From Gammaproteobacteria bacterium (GTDB lineage Bacteria; Pseudomonadota; Gammaproteobacteria; Arenicellales; JAJDZL01): a stretch of DNA of 35,041 nucleotides. The position numbers were made by a program, and so were the translations under genes. Shown piece by piece: positions 9,334 to 15,338 of this stretch. The notes below the pieces were generated by a model. That model searched no databases. It was not told the origin of the DNA and worked only from the letters and a program-made list of their open reading frames with translations. Position 1 is the stretch's first letter; each line of letters starts with the position of its first letter. The DNA lies in the NCBI GenBank assembly GCA_022823405.1, contig JAJDXD010000065.1, forward strand, positions 1-35,041, read 5' to 3'.

Positions 9334-9888
9334 ATGTTGTTACGATTTTTTTCAGGTTCTGCAATTCATCTCCGGTACTTAACTGGAAGTGCAATTGCGT
9401 CAATGATTTTCAGTTTACCCGTTCTTGCAAACACCAGCGATCATATTGGTCCGGACCCCATTCAATCCGAAAAATGTGTAATGATTACCCCGGAACGATC
9501 CATAACCTGTGTGGGGCGCCAGCTATTGCCTGATTCAAGTCTGACACCAATGGTGACAATCAACTGTAAACCTGGAATTTTCATTTTGCTCACGCATAGG
9601 CCTATGGCAACGAATTCCTCAACTCGAGAGGTTCGCCTGATATCCGAGGAAGGTGAGTTTACCAGCCAATGGCTGGCTCTATCTGACACTCAGTCCGGTT
9701 TTCTGGTGTTCTACCGCGGCGTGGGATCGGATGATTACGCTTGGATGCTTCGTCTGCTTGGACAACTGAATTCGCTCGACTCAAGTCTTTTTGGGTATTC
9801 ATTCGATTCCGAGCAGATCGGAGGTATCTTTGAATTTAATTATTCAGACCGGAAAATGATCGAACAACTCCTTCCCAACTGCGGATGA
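9334..9888 (+). CDS. Secreted four-cysteine protein, paralogue A
   Basis: A 184-residue protein from the ATG at 9334. The frame is open further upstream to a TTG at 9304, but the ATG start gives a clean Sec signal peptide: basic start MLLRFF, a hydrophobic stretch to IFSLPVLA, and predicted cleavage after Ala32. The mature protein has four cysteines (KC, TC, NC and the C-terminal NCG), which could form two disulfides. A central block, MATNSSTREVRL, and a later W-LSDTQS block are shared by all three paralogues. The layout (a beta-strand ending in a Cys, then VRL strands, then a Trp) faintly recalls the TagO/VasI family of type VI secretion-associated periplasmic proteins, but I cannot confirm that and no T6SS genes are nearby. 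No Shine-Dalgarno sequence is evident. Function unknown. Confidence 0.8.
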   Translation: MLLRFFSGSAIHLRYLTGSAIASMIFSLPVLANTSDHIGPDPIQSEKCVMITPERSITCVGRQLLPDSSLTPMVTINCKPGIFILLTHRPMATNSSTREVRLISEEGEFTSQWLALSDTQSGFLVFYRGVGSDDYAWMLRLLGQLNSLDSSLFGYSFDSEQIGGIFEFNYSDRKMIEQLLPNCG

Positions 9889-9889
9889 G

Positions 9890-9921
9890 TCAGTTTCCTG
9901 GGGGAGCAATACAAATCGTTG
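9890..9921 (-). pseudogene. Thioesterase 3' stub in unit A
   Basis: This stretch of about 32 bp matches the last codons and stop of the intact thioesterase gene at 12165-12200 in unit C. It ends at GTTGTC, a 6-mer also found in the 3' part of the monooxygenase gene (12833-12838), where the first deletion joined them. It is not functional by itself. Confidence 0.75.
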
Positions 9922-10003
9922 TCGCGCCTTCTCTAGTAATGGCACTTGAAAGGGACACGGGGCAGACACCAGCCATCGGGGCCAAGAGAATTGGAATATT
10001 CAG
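9922..10003 (-). pseudogene. Nitronate monooxygenase 5' stub in unit A
   Basis: On the minus strand this encodes IPILLAPMAGVCPVSLSS, nearly the same as residues 24-41 of the intact nitronate monooxygenase, and then breaks off. About 10 nt at 9921-9930 still match the 3' end of the intact monooxygenase gene, which suggests two successive deletions. By chance an open frame of 79 codons (9890-10129) runs through both stubs and out into the upstream region of unit B. It is best read as debris rather than a gene. Confidence 0.75.
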
Positions 10004-10004
10004 T

Positions 10005-10095
10005 GATGGCAAAGTTTGAGGTGTGTTCTTGGTGCAATTGCAGTCAATAAATTTTCTTTCAGAGTTGAGTCCTTGTAGACTGATACAATGAAAGT
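10005..10095 (+). promoter_or_regulatory. Conserved upstream block of secreted-protein gene B
   Basis: About 90 nt here are almost identical to 11455-11545 upstream of copy C, and a diverged form is present upstream of copy A (9189-9265). All three contain TTGAGTCCTT, a short inverted AGT/ACT repeat and a -10-like hexamer (TACAAT at 10084-10089; TAAAAT in copy A). No good -35 hexamer lies at 16-18 nt spacing. It is probably the promoter or operator region of the family, but recent duplication alone could explain identity between B and C. Confidence 0.45.
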
Positions 10096-10159
10096 GCGAC
10101 GTGAAGTAAACGCGGACGTACACTAGCACTTGTTCTTATTCTTGATTTGTTTTCTACCC

Positions 10160-10714
10160 ATGTTGTTACGATTATTTTCAGGTTCTGCGATTCATCTCTG
10201 GTACTTAACTGGAAGTGCAATTGCGTCAATGATTTTCAGTCTGCCCGTTCTTGCAAACATCAGCGATCATATTGATCCAGACCCCCAATCGGATAAATGT
10301 GTGGAGATTATCTCGGAACGAAGTAAAGCCTGTGTGGGGCGCCAGCTAATGCCTGATTCAAATCTGACACCAACGATGATAATCAGCTGCGACAATTCTG
10401 AAGGTAGAATTACCATTGTGCTCACGCATCGGCCCATGGCAACGAATTCCTCAACTCGAGAGGTTCGCCTGAAATCCGAGAACGGTGAGTTGACTAACCA
10501 ATGGCTGGTTCTTTCCGACACTCAGTCCATTCTGAGTGTGTCTTACTCCGGTGCGGAATCGGATGATTACCTCTGGATTTTTAATATGTTTGCAAGTTTG
10601 TTTCGGGGAAACACCAGTATATTTGGGTATTCATTCGATTCCGAGCAGATCGAAGGCGTCTTTCAATTTAGTGATTCAGACCGGAGAATGTTCGCAGCAC
10701 TTAGTTGCGGATGA
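10160..10714 (+). CDS. Secreted four-cysteine protein, paralogue B
   Basis: A 184-residue paralogue of the protein at 9334-9888, with the same length from the aligned ATG. Signal peptide MLLRLFSG...SLPVLA is predicted to be cleaved after Ala32. The four cysteines (KC, AC, SC and the C-terminal SCG) are conserved, as are MATNSSTREVRL, the W-LSDTQS segment and IFGYSFDSEQIEGVFQF near the end. No stop or frameshift is present even though the neighbouring enzyme genes of this unit are broken, so this gene seems to have been kept while its surroundings decayed. Function is unknown; a loose TagO/VasI-like pattern is only a hypothesis. Confidence 0.8.
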   Translation: MLLRLFSGSAIHLWYLTGSAIASMIFSLPVLANISDHIDPDPQSDKCVEIISERSKACVGRQLMPDSNLTPTMIISCDNSEGRITIVLTHRPMATNSSTREVRLKSENGELTNQWLVLSDTQSILSVSYSGAESDDYLWIFNMFASLFRGNTSIFGYSFDSEQIEGVFQFSDSDRRMFAALSCG

Positions 10715-10715
10715 G

Positions 10716-11070
10716 TCCGTTTCCTGTCGGAGCAATACAAATTGTTGTCTGCTGTATGATCGCACAGAGTGTCGTCTTGGAGGTTTTGGTGCAGTGAACA
10801 TTGATGGTCGCTGCAGTAAGGGTTCGGCCCGCTTTGATGACCGTCGCTTCTGCCGAAAGTAGCTCACCATCGGCAGGTGCCAGCAGTTTAATCTTGAATT
10901 CAACCGTCAAGACTCGGTGACCCGCTCGCATGAGTGAGTACGCCGCGTAACCACCGGCCGAATCCCCAATCGTACTCGTAGAGCCAGCGTGAAAAAAATC
11001 CGTCCTGCTGTGTCAATTGGGGCTTGAAAGGCATGTCGATCACACAATAGCCAGGCTCGATCTGACGCAT
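10716..11070 (-). pseudogene. Decayed PaaI-type thioesterase in unit B
   Basis: This is closely similar to the intact thioesterase gene at 12165-12626 but lacks roughly the first 35 codons. It has a one-base insertion in a run of seven A (10992-10998) that shifts the frame just after DGFF, where the active-site HAG should follow. The normal TGA stop has also changed (TCA to TCC on the plus strand). Its 5' end is joined to the 3' part of the monooxygenase at GCAT near 11067-11070. It cannot make a working enzyme. Confidence 0.88.
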
Positions 11071-11453
11071 TGACAGATACCGCCGCTTTCGCATAATCTG
11101 TTGCGATGGAACGTCCTAAACGACCCGAAAATGTGCGTGTCAGGATAGTGTGATTTGGCATTGTAGTGCCAATCACATCAGACCACGCAGGTGGAATGCC
11201 CGCTTCCGAAGTGCGCAAGAACCCAGTTCCAATTTGAACCGCTGACGCGCCAATCGTGATTGACGCCGCAATTCCACGACCGTCAGCAATTCCACCCGTA
11301 GCGAAAACGGGAACACTCACGGAGTCGACAATCGCAAACGGTTGCATTAGTAAAACTCCGCACGCGCCGAGCCCGCCTTCTCTAGCAACAGCACTTGAAA
11401 GGGAGACGGGGTAGGCTCTTGGTCATAGGGGCTAAAAGAATTGGAATTTTCAG
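11066..11453 (-). pseudogene. Decayed nitronate monooxygenase in unit B
   Basis: This matches the intact monooxygenase at 12719-13807 but lacks the last 60 or so codons and an internal 450 bp. The internal junction, near 11330, joins LLMQP...AIVD of the N-terminal part to SVSVPVFATGG of the phosphate-binding part, at a 10-nt repeat AGTCGACAAT present at both positions in the intact gene (13162-13171 and 13612-13621). That deletion is in frame, but another small insertion around 11412-11432 shifts the frame in the PMAGACPVS motif. The central flavin and active-site region, including AGGHRG, is gone. Confidence 0.88.
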
Positions 11454-11611
11454 CGATGGCAAAGTTTGAGGTGTGTTCTTGGTGCAATTGCAGTCAATAA
11501 ATTTTCTTTCAGAGTTGAGTCCTTGTAGACTGATACAATGAGGGTGTGACGCGAAATAAACGCGACGCATTCTAGCACTTATCTTTATTCTTGATTTATA
11601 TTCAACCCATC

Positions 11612-12163
11612 TTGTTACGATTTTTTTCAGGTTCTGTAATTCATCTCTGGTATTTAACTGGAAGCGCGATTGCGTCAATGATTTTCAGTTTGCCCGTTCT
11701 TGCAGACATCAGCGATCATATTGATCCAAACCCCCAATCGGATAAATGTGTGGAGATTATCCCGGAACGAACCATAGCCTGTGTGGGGCGCCAGCTAATA
11801 CCTGATTCAAATCTGACACCAACAGTGATAATCAGCTGCGACAGTTCTGAAAGTAGAATTACCATTGTGCTCACGCATTGGCCCATAGCAACGAATTCCT
11901 CAACTCGAGAGGTTCGCCTGATATCCGAGAATGATGAGTTTTCCAGGCAATGGCTGGTTCTTTCCGACACTCAGTCCAGTCTGAGTGTGTCCTACCCCGG
12001 TGCGGAATCGGATGATTACGCCTGGATTTATAAGCTACTTCAAGGTTTGTTTTGGGGAACTACCAGTATTTTTGGGTATTCATTCGATTCCGATCAGATC
12101 GAAGGCGTCTTTCAATTCAGTGATTCAGACCAGAGTATGATCGCACCAGTTAGTTGCGGATGA
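11612..12163 (+). CDS. Secreted four-cysteine protein, paralogue C
   Basis: A paralogue of the proteins at 9334 and 10160, with the same reading frame and stop. The ATG used by the other two copies has become ATC here (11609-11611). The next codon, TTG at 11612, would start the protein one residue later with the signal peptide intact; a TTG at 11591 is an alternative giving 190 residues. The signal peptide ends in SLPVLA, and the four cysteines and the TNSSTREVRL block are conserved. The gene ends 1 nt before the stop of the convergent thioesterase gene. Expression may be lower than for copies A and B because of the start codon. Function unknown. Confidence 0.72.
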   Translation: MLRFFSGSVIHLWYLTGSAIASMIFSLPVLADISDHIDPNPQSDKCVEIIPERTIACVGRQLIPDSNLTPTVIISCDSSESRITIVLTHWPIATNSSTREVRLISENDEFSRQWLVLSDTQSSLSVSYPGAESDDYAWIYKLLQGLFWGTTSIFGYSFDSDQIEGVFQFSDSDQSMIAPVSCG

Positions 12164-12164
12164 T

Positions 12165-12626
12165 TCAGTTTCCTGGCGGAGCAATACCAATCGTTGTCTG
12201 CTGCATGATCGCACAGAGTGTTGTCTTAGAGTTTTTGGTGCAGTGAACATTGATGGTCGCTGCAGTAAGGGTTCGCCCCGATTTGATGACCGTCGCTTCT
12301 GCCGAAAGCAGTTCACCATCTGCAGGTGCCAGCAGGTTAATTTTGAATTCAACTGTCAAGACTCGGTGACCCGATGGCATTAGTGAGTACGCCGCGTAAC
12401 CACCGGCCGAATCAGCAATCGTACTCGTAGAGCCAGCGTGGAAAAAGCCGTCCTGCTGTGTCAATTGGGGCTTGAAAGGCAAGTCGATCACACAATAGCC
12501 CGGTTTGATCGTGCGCATAGTCGCACCCAACAATTGCATGATTCCCTGCGAATTGAAGCTTGATCTAACTTCGTGTTCGTAATTTGAGTTGACTGGGATG
12601 AAGATTGGTTTGTTTGAATCTTTCAT
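12165..12626 (-). CDS. PaaI-family hotdog-fold thioesterase
   Basis: A 153-residue protein with the single hotdog domain of PaaI/YbgC-like acyl-CoA thioesterases. The segment DGFFHAGSTSTIADSAGGYA is the hotdog helix motif, in which HAG replaces the common HGG and Asp of IADSAG is the usual catalytic acid. VEFKINLLAPADGELLSAEA is the typical strand following it. It is expected to hydrolyse an acyl-CoA; the substrate cannot be inferred. It follows the monooxygenase gene on the same strand with a 92-nt gap and is convergent with secreted protein C. This is the only complete copy of three. Confidence 0.88.
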   Translation of the reverse strand: MKDSNKPIFIPVNSNYEHEVRSSFNSQGIMQLLGATMRTIKPGYCVIDLPFKPQLTQQDGFFHAGSTSTIADSAGGYAAYSLMPSGHRVLTVEFKINLLAPADGELLSAEATVIKSGRTLTAATINVHCTKNSKTTLCAIMQQTTIGIAPPGN

Positions 12627-12718
12627 TTAAAGGAGGACATTGATAGAAGTGTTACCGGTCATTGCTGCATTTTGTAGCCTGAATTCCTATTCAATCCATT
12701 GAATGAAACGCAGCGAAT

Positions 12719-13807
12719 TCAGGGAAGCAGTTTTTGTGCCTCATCCCAAAGTCTGTTAATGAGTTGCCCAGCTGGTTCAGCAGAAGATAGAAAACCAGAC
12801 TGCCCTGTCCACGCCTGCATCCTTGCCAAATTGTTGTCGCGCCTTGCTTGGCCCGTCATACTGCCCGTGAGCCCTCGCTGTATGGGGTAAGGCGCGGGTT
12901 CTGGCGCATCGACGGATTCCGCAGCTTTCGCATAATCTGTCGCGATAGAGCGCCCTAATCGACCCGAAAATGCGCGTGTCAGAATAGTATGATTTGGCAT
13001 TGTAGTGCCAATCGCATCAGACCACGCAGATGGAATGCCCGCTTCCGGAGTGCGCAAGAATCCGGTGCCAATTTGAACCGCTGACGCACCAAGCGTGATT
13101 GCCGCTGCAATTCCTCGACCGTCAGCAATTCCACCCGTAGCAACAACGGGAACACTCACGGAGTCGACAATTGCTGGCAATATTGAAATTAATCCACCCG
13201 CCGCACGCTGAGCGTCTCCTGCTACGTAGGTGCCTCGATGTCCACCTGCTTCAAATCCTTGCGCGACGACTACGTCGGCACCCATACTCACGGCGAGCTT
13301 TGCTTCTTCGACAGTTGTTGCGGTCGCCAGCCAGTAAGTTCCGGCCTTCTTCATTCGCTCTACAAATGGACGAGGATAGACCCCCATGATCGAAGAAATA
13401 ACAGCAGGTTGGACTTGCAGCATAGCCTCACACTGCTCTTCAAAATCAGGTGTTTCGAGCATCGGTCTGGCGGATCCTGAGTCAGGGTGCCAATTTGCCA
13501 AAAATTCTCGAATCTGTTGTTCGTGGATTTCATCTCTCACCGGTGTAGGGTCTGGAATCCAGTTGTTCATCTGAAATTGGCCTTTCGATTCCGATCGGAA
13601 CTGCTTTGCCCAGTCGACAATCGCTGACGGTTGCATTAGTAATACTCCGCACGCGCCGAGCCCGCCTTCTCTAGCAACAGAACTTGAAAGGGAGACGGGG
13701 CAGGCACCAGCCATTGGGGCCAAAAGAATTGGAATTCTCAGGTTCAGTTTTCGACAGAACTGTTCCGTTCTGACATTCCAGGACTTTGATTTTGACATTG
13801 CTACCAT
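12719..13807 (-). CDS. Nitronate monooxygenase family FMN protein
   Basis: A 362-residue TIM-barrel flavoprotein of the nitronate monooxygenase / 2-nitropropane dioxygenase family. Visible motifs are LLAPMAGACPVSLSSSVAREGGLG at the N-terminus, VVVAQGFEAGGHRG in the middle (the AGGHRG motif with the active-site histidine), and VVATGGIADGRGIAAAITLGASAVQIGTGFL for FMN phosphate binding. Family members oxidise alkyl nitronates such as propionate 3-nitronate; some relatives instead act as enoyl reductases. Two in-frame ATGs exist, at 13807 and 13798. Truncated copies occur in units A and B. The paired thioesterase may act in the same pathway, but that is only inferred from co-orientation. Confidence 0.9.
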   Translation of the reverse strand: MVAMSKSKSWNVRTEQFCRKLNLRIPILLAPMAGACPVSLSSSVAREGGLGACGVLLMQPSAIVDWAKQFRSESKGQFQMNNWIPDPTPVRDEIHEQQIREFLANWHPDSGSARPMLETPDFEEQCEAMLQVQPAVISSIMGVYPRPFVERMKKAGTYWLATATTVEEAKLAVSMGADVVVAQGFEAGGHRGTYVAGDAQRAAGGLISILPAIVDSVSVPVVATGGIADGRGIAAAITLGASAVQIGTGFLRTPEAGIPSAWSDAIGTTMPNHTILTRAFSGRLGRSIATDYAKAAESVDAPEPAPYPIQRGLTGSMTGQARRDNNLARMQAWTGQSGFLSSAEPAGQLINRLWDEAQKLLP

Positions 13808-14100
13808 TAGAATTTGTTGTTGTCAAGTAACGACTTGCGTCTCCAAAATGGGTGCCGTCACAGACTTCTTTCGCTACGGCGCACGAAAAACCAATTCCAA
13901 ATGCGAGGGTGAGAGGACTCCATATACAGATTCCATAAGTTACAAGAAGATTTCATTTCAGTCAATCTTCGGGATTTGAGTGGCAAATCAATCAGATTGT
14001 GCAGGGTCTTCACTCGCACCTGACAATGCTGCTGCCAAATCAGCGCAATAACTATTCTTCAACCCGCGTGCCGGTCCAGTACAACGCACAAAGCGTCAGA
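13808..14100. other. Intergenic stretch without recognised gene
   Basis: About 290 bp lie between the monooxygenase start and the 3' end of the nuclease-like gene; both genes are on the minus strand. It should hold the promoter for the monooxygenase-thioesterase pair. I see no confident -35/-10 pair and no repeat. Confidence 0.4.
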
Positions 14101-14769
14101 TCACCCGGCGCTGCGTTGTTTCTGATCGCCGCCAACAACCAGCCGCAGATGTGGCACGCCCCTTTGCACCCCGTACACCCCGTGATAGCCGTTCGCTACA
14201 AAGTCCTCCGGCGGCGTCGCATACTTGAAGACGCCGTCATTGATATCGATCAAATGAATCCCCGCATTCCAGACTTTCCAGCGGCCCTCTTCACTGATTT
14301 TCACTACAGCCAGCATCGGATACACGGCCCGCTTCTCATAGTCTGACATATAGTACCGAAACCGCTCCACCAGCTGCATTACCTGCTCAATGTGCCCGTC
14401 GCGAAACTTGCTCTTGGTCTCTACTATGTAAGCCGCACCCGTACCGTTGCGGCTGAGACCCCAGGCATCTATTTCCAGAGCCTTCATTTCCTTAGAGTTC
14501 CTAAATCGGATCGATCCTAGAAAGTCGGCTTCAAACCGCTCCTCCAGTATTCTTCTGATGGAAGGTCTTGCCATCGCTTCGGTATAGCCGCCGAACTTGT
14601 TGCCTAGTCCACCGATCTGTTTGCCGTTCTCTATGATCATTTCTTTCGCTTCCTTGAGCTGTCTGTTCGTTTCCTTGAACTGTTCAGCCAGTTCAACTCG
14701 AAGTTCAGCATATCGCTCATTCAACTCTCTGATTCTTTCGTCGGAAACGGATGGGTTTTCTTTTTTCAT
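14101..14769 (-). CDS. Coiled-coil PD-(D/E)XK nuclease-like protein
   Basis: A 222-residue protein. Residues 5-55 are charged and helical, consistent with a coiled coil. They are followed by a linker GGLGNKFGGYTEAMARPSI and a domain with a restriction-endonuclease-like signature: Asp101 in ALEIDAW and Glu117-Thr-Lys119 in AAYIVETKSKF form the D...ExK pattern. This resembles the DUF3782-type proteins common in cyanobacteria and in accessory regions. Such proteins have no settled function; DNA processing or a role in mobile elements is possible. No partner gene, toxin-antitoxin mate or methyltransferase is adjacent. Its G+C appears higher than that of its surroundings, which would fit acquisition by transfer, but I did not compute this. 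Confidence 0.72.
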   Translation of the reverse strand: MKKENPSVSDERIRELNERYAELRVELAEQFKETNRQLKEAKEMIIENGKQIGGLGNKFGGYTEAMARPSIRRILEERFEADFLGSIRFRNSKEMKALEIDAWGLSRNGTGAAYIVETKSKFRDGHIEQVMQLVERFRYYMSDYEKRAVYPMLAVVKISEEGRWKVWNAGIHLIDINDGVFKYATPPEDFVANGYHGVYGVQRGVPHLRLVVGGDQKQRSAG

Positions 14770-15338
14770 GGCCGTTTACCTGAATTACGGTGCCTGAATT
14801 CGGCTGATTTGCGCAAAAAAAGATGGAAAAACTGAATGCTACATCATAGCACAACAACCAAGATGTACAGTTGGAATCCAGCACGATTGTCCACCTGTTT
14901 CGCCGCGCCGGAATCGGGGCTGGAAAAACCAGACTCAGCTGCATCAGCCAAGACCGCTTTGATGAAATTGATCGAACTGGTTTTACTATCGATTCCCGTC
15001 CAAGGTATCCATCGTATCGTCTGCAATCGTTAGTTCGCGGCAGGTTCCAGTTCATTTTGTATCGTCGCCACCTGCTCGTTCGACCTGAACGAGGGGTGAG
15101 TAGTTACGTTGTCAAATCTATTATCTGTCTTTGAGTAATCGGGTGGTTCAAAATATTGAAAGGTTAAACCAGACTTTAAGATAGTGCCTGACCTAAAGAA
15201 AACCGCAACGGTTTATTATGGGAATTGAGGTTGATTGATGTTTGTTAAAATAACAGTTTGGATCGAAAATGGGTTCAAATTGAGCACCAGAGTTTGTATC
15301 CGATGAGACTTAAAAATGATAAGGGATAATTTTCTACG
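14770..15338. other. Intergenic stretch without a convincing gene
   Basis: About 570 bp lie between the divergent nuclease-like gene and icmF. Short open frames exist on both strands, but none has a recognisable domain; one minus-strand stretch (about 14850-15026) has protein-like composition and could be the remnant of a lost gene. The last 200 bp, AT-rich and directly before icmF, probably contain its promoter. TAAAAT near 15248-15253 is a candidate -10 without a good -35. Confidence 0.4.

Larger units (their letters stand above)
9189..10004. repeat. Tandem unit A (most deleted copy, about 816 bp)
   Basis: This is the first of three head-to-tail copies. Its left edge is placed where similarity to units B and C begins, at the TTTGAGG stretch near 9190; its right edge is the junction shared with B. 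It holds an upstream region, an intact secreted-protein gene, a stub of the thioesterase 3' end and a stub of the nitronate monooxygenase 5' end. Relative to unit C it lacks about 640 and 823 bp, with both deletions ending in 6-nt direct repeats (GTTGTC and CGCCTT). Confidence 0.85.
10005..11454. repeat. Tandem unit B (partly deleted copy, about 1450 bp)
   Basis: This is the second head-to-tail copy. It starts at the same breakpoint (GATGGCAAAGTTTGAGG, near 10005) as unit C does at 11455. It holds a complete secreted-protein gene, a frameshifted thioesterase lacking its 5' part, and a monooxygenase lacking its 3' end and 450 bp of its middle. The deletions of 391 bp (ends at GCGCAT) and 450 bp (ends at AGTCGACAAT) account for its length relative to unit C to within a base or two. 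Confidence 0.88.
11455..13745. repeat. Tandem unit C (complete copy, about 2290 bp)
   Basis: This is the third copy, and the only one with all three genes intact: secreted protein, thioesterase and nitronate monooxygenase. The right edge is placed where the monooxygenase N-terminal region stops matching the stubs in A and B (TTGGAATTCTCAG, near 13730-13745). It serves as the reference for the deletions in A and B. Confidence 0.85.

Noticed and set aside
9304-10129. Start of secreted proteins A and B at the upstream TTG codons (194 residues)
   Set aside because: The ATG ten codons later gives a normal signal peptide and the same length in both. The TTG start adds a second hydrophobic stretch, although it cannot be wholly excluded.
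12631-12701. Strong Shine-Dalgarno-like AAAGGAGG on the plus strand followed by a TTG and about 20 codons
   Set aside because: The peptide is very short and hydrophobic without support, the region lies between two minus-strand genes, and the match is likely chance.
9189-13745. CRISPR or integron-like array
   Set aside because: The repeats are gene-sized units with decaying copies of the same genes, not short regular repeats with unique spacers, and there is no integrase or attC-like site.
13999-14346. 115-codon plus-strand frame overlapping the nuclease-like gene
   Set aside because: It is antisense to a gene with a recognisable domain signature, and its own residues show no domain.
14871-15134. 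87-codon frame containing GIGAGKT, resembling a P-loop
   Set aside because: The surrounding residues do not form a nucleotide-binding domain, the strand opposite is equally open, and the motif alone can occur by chance.
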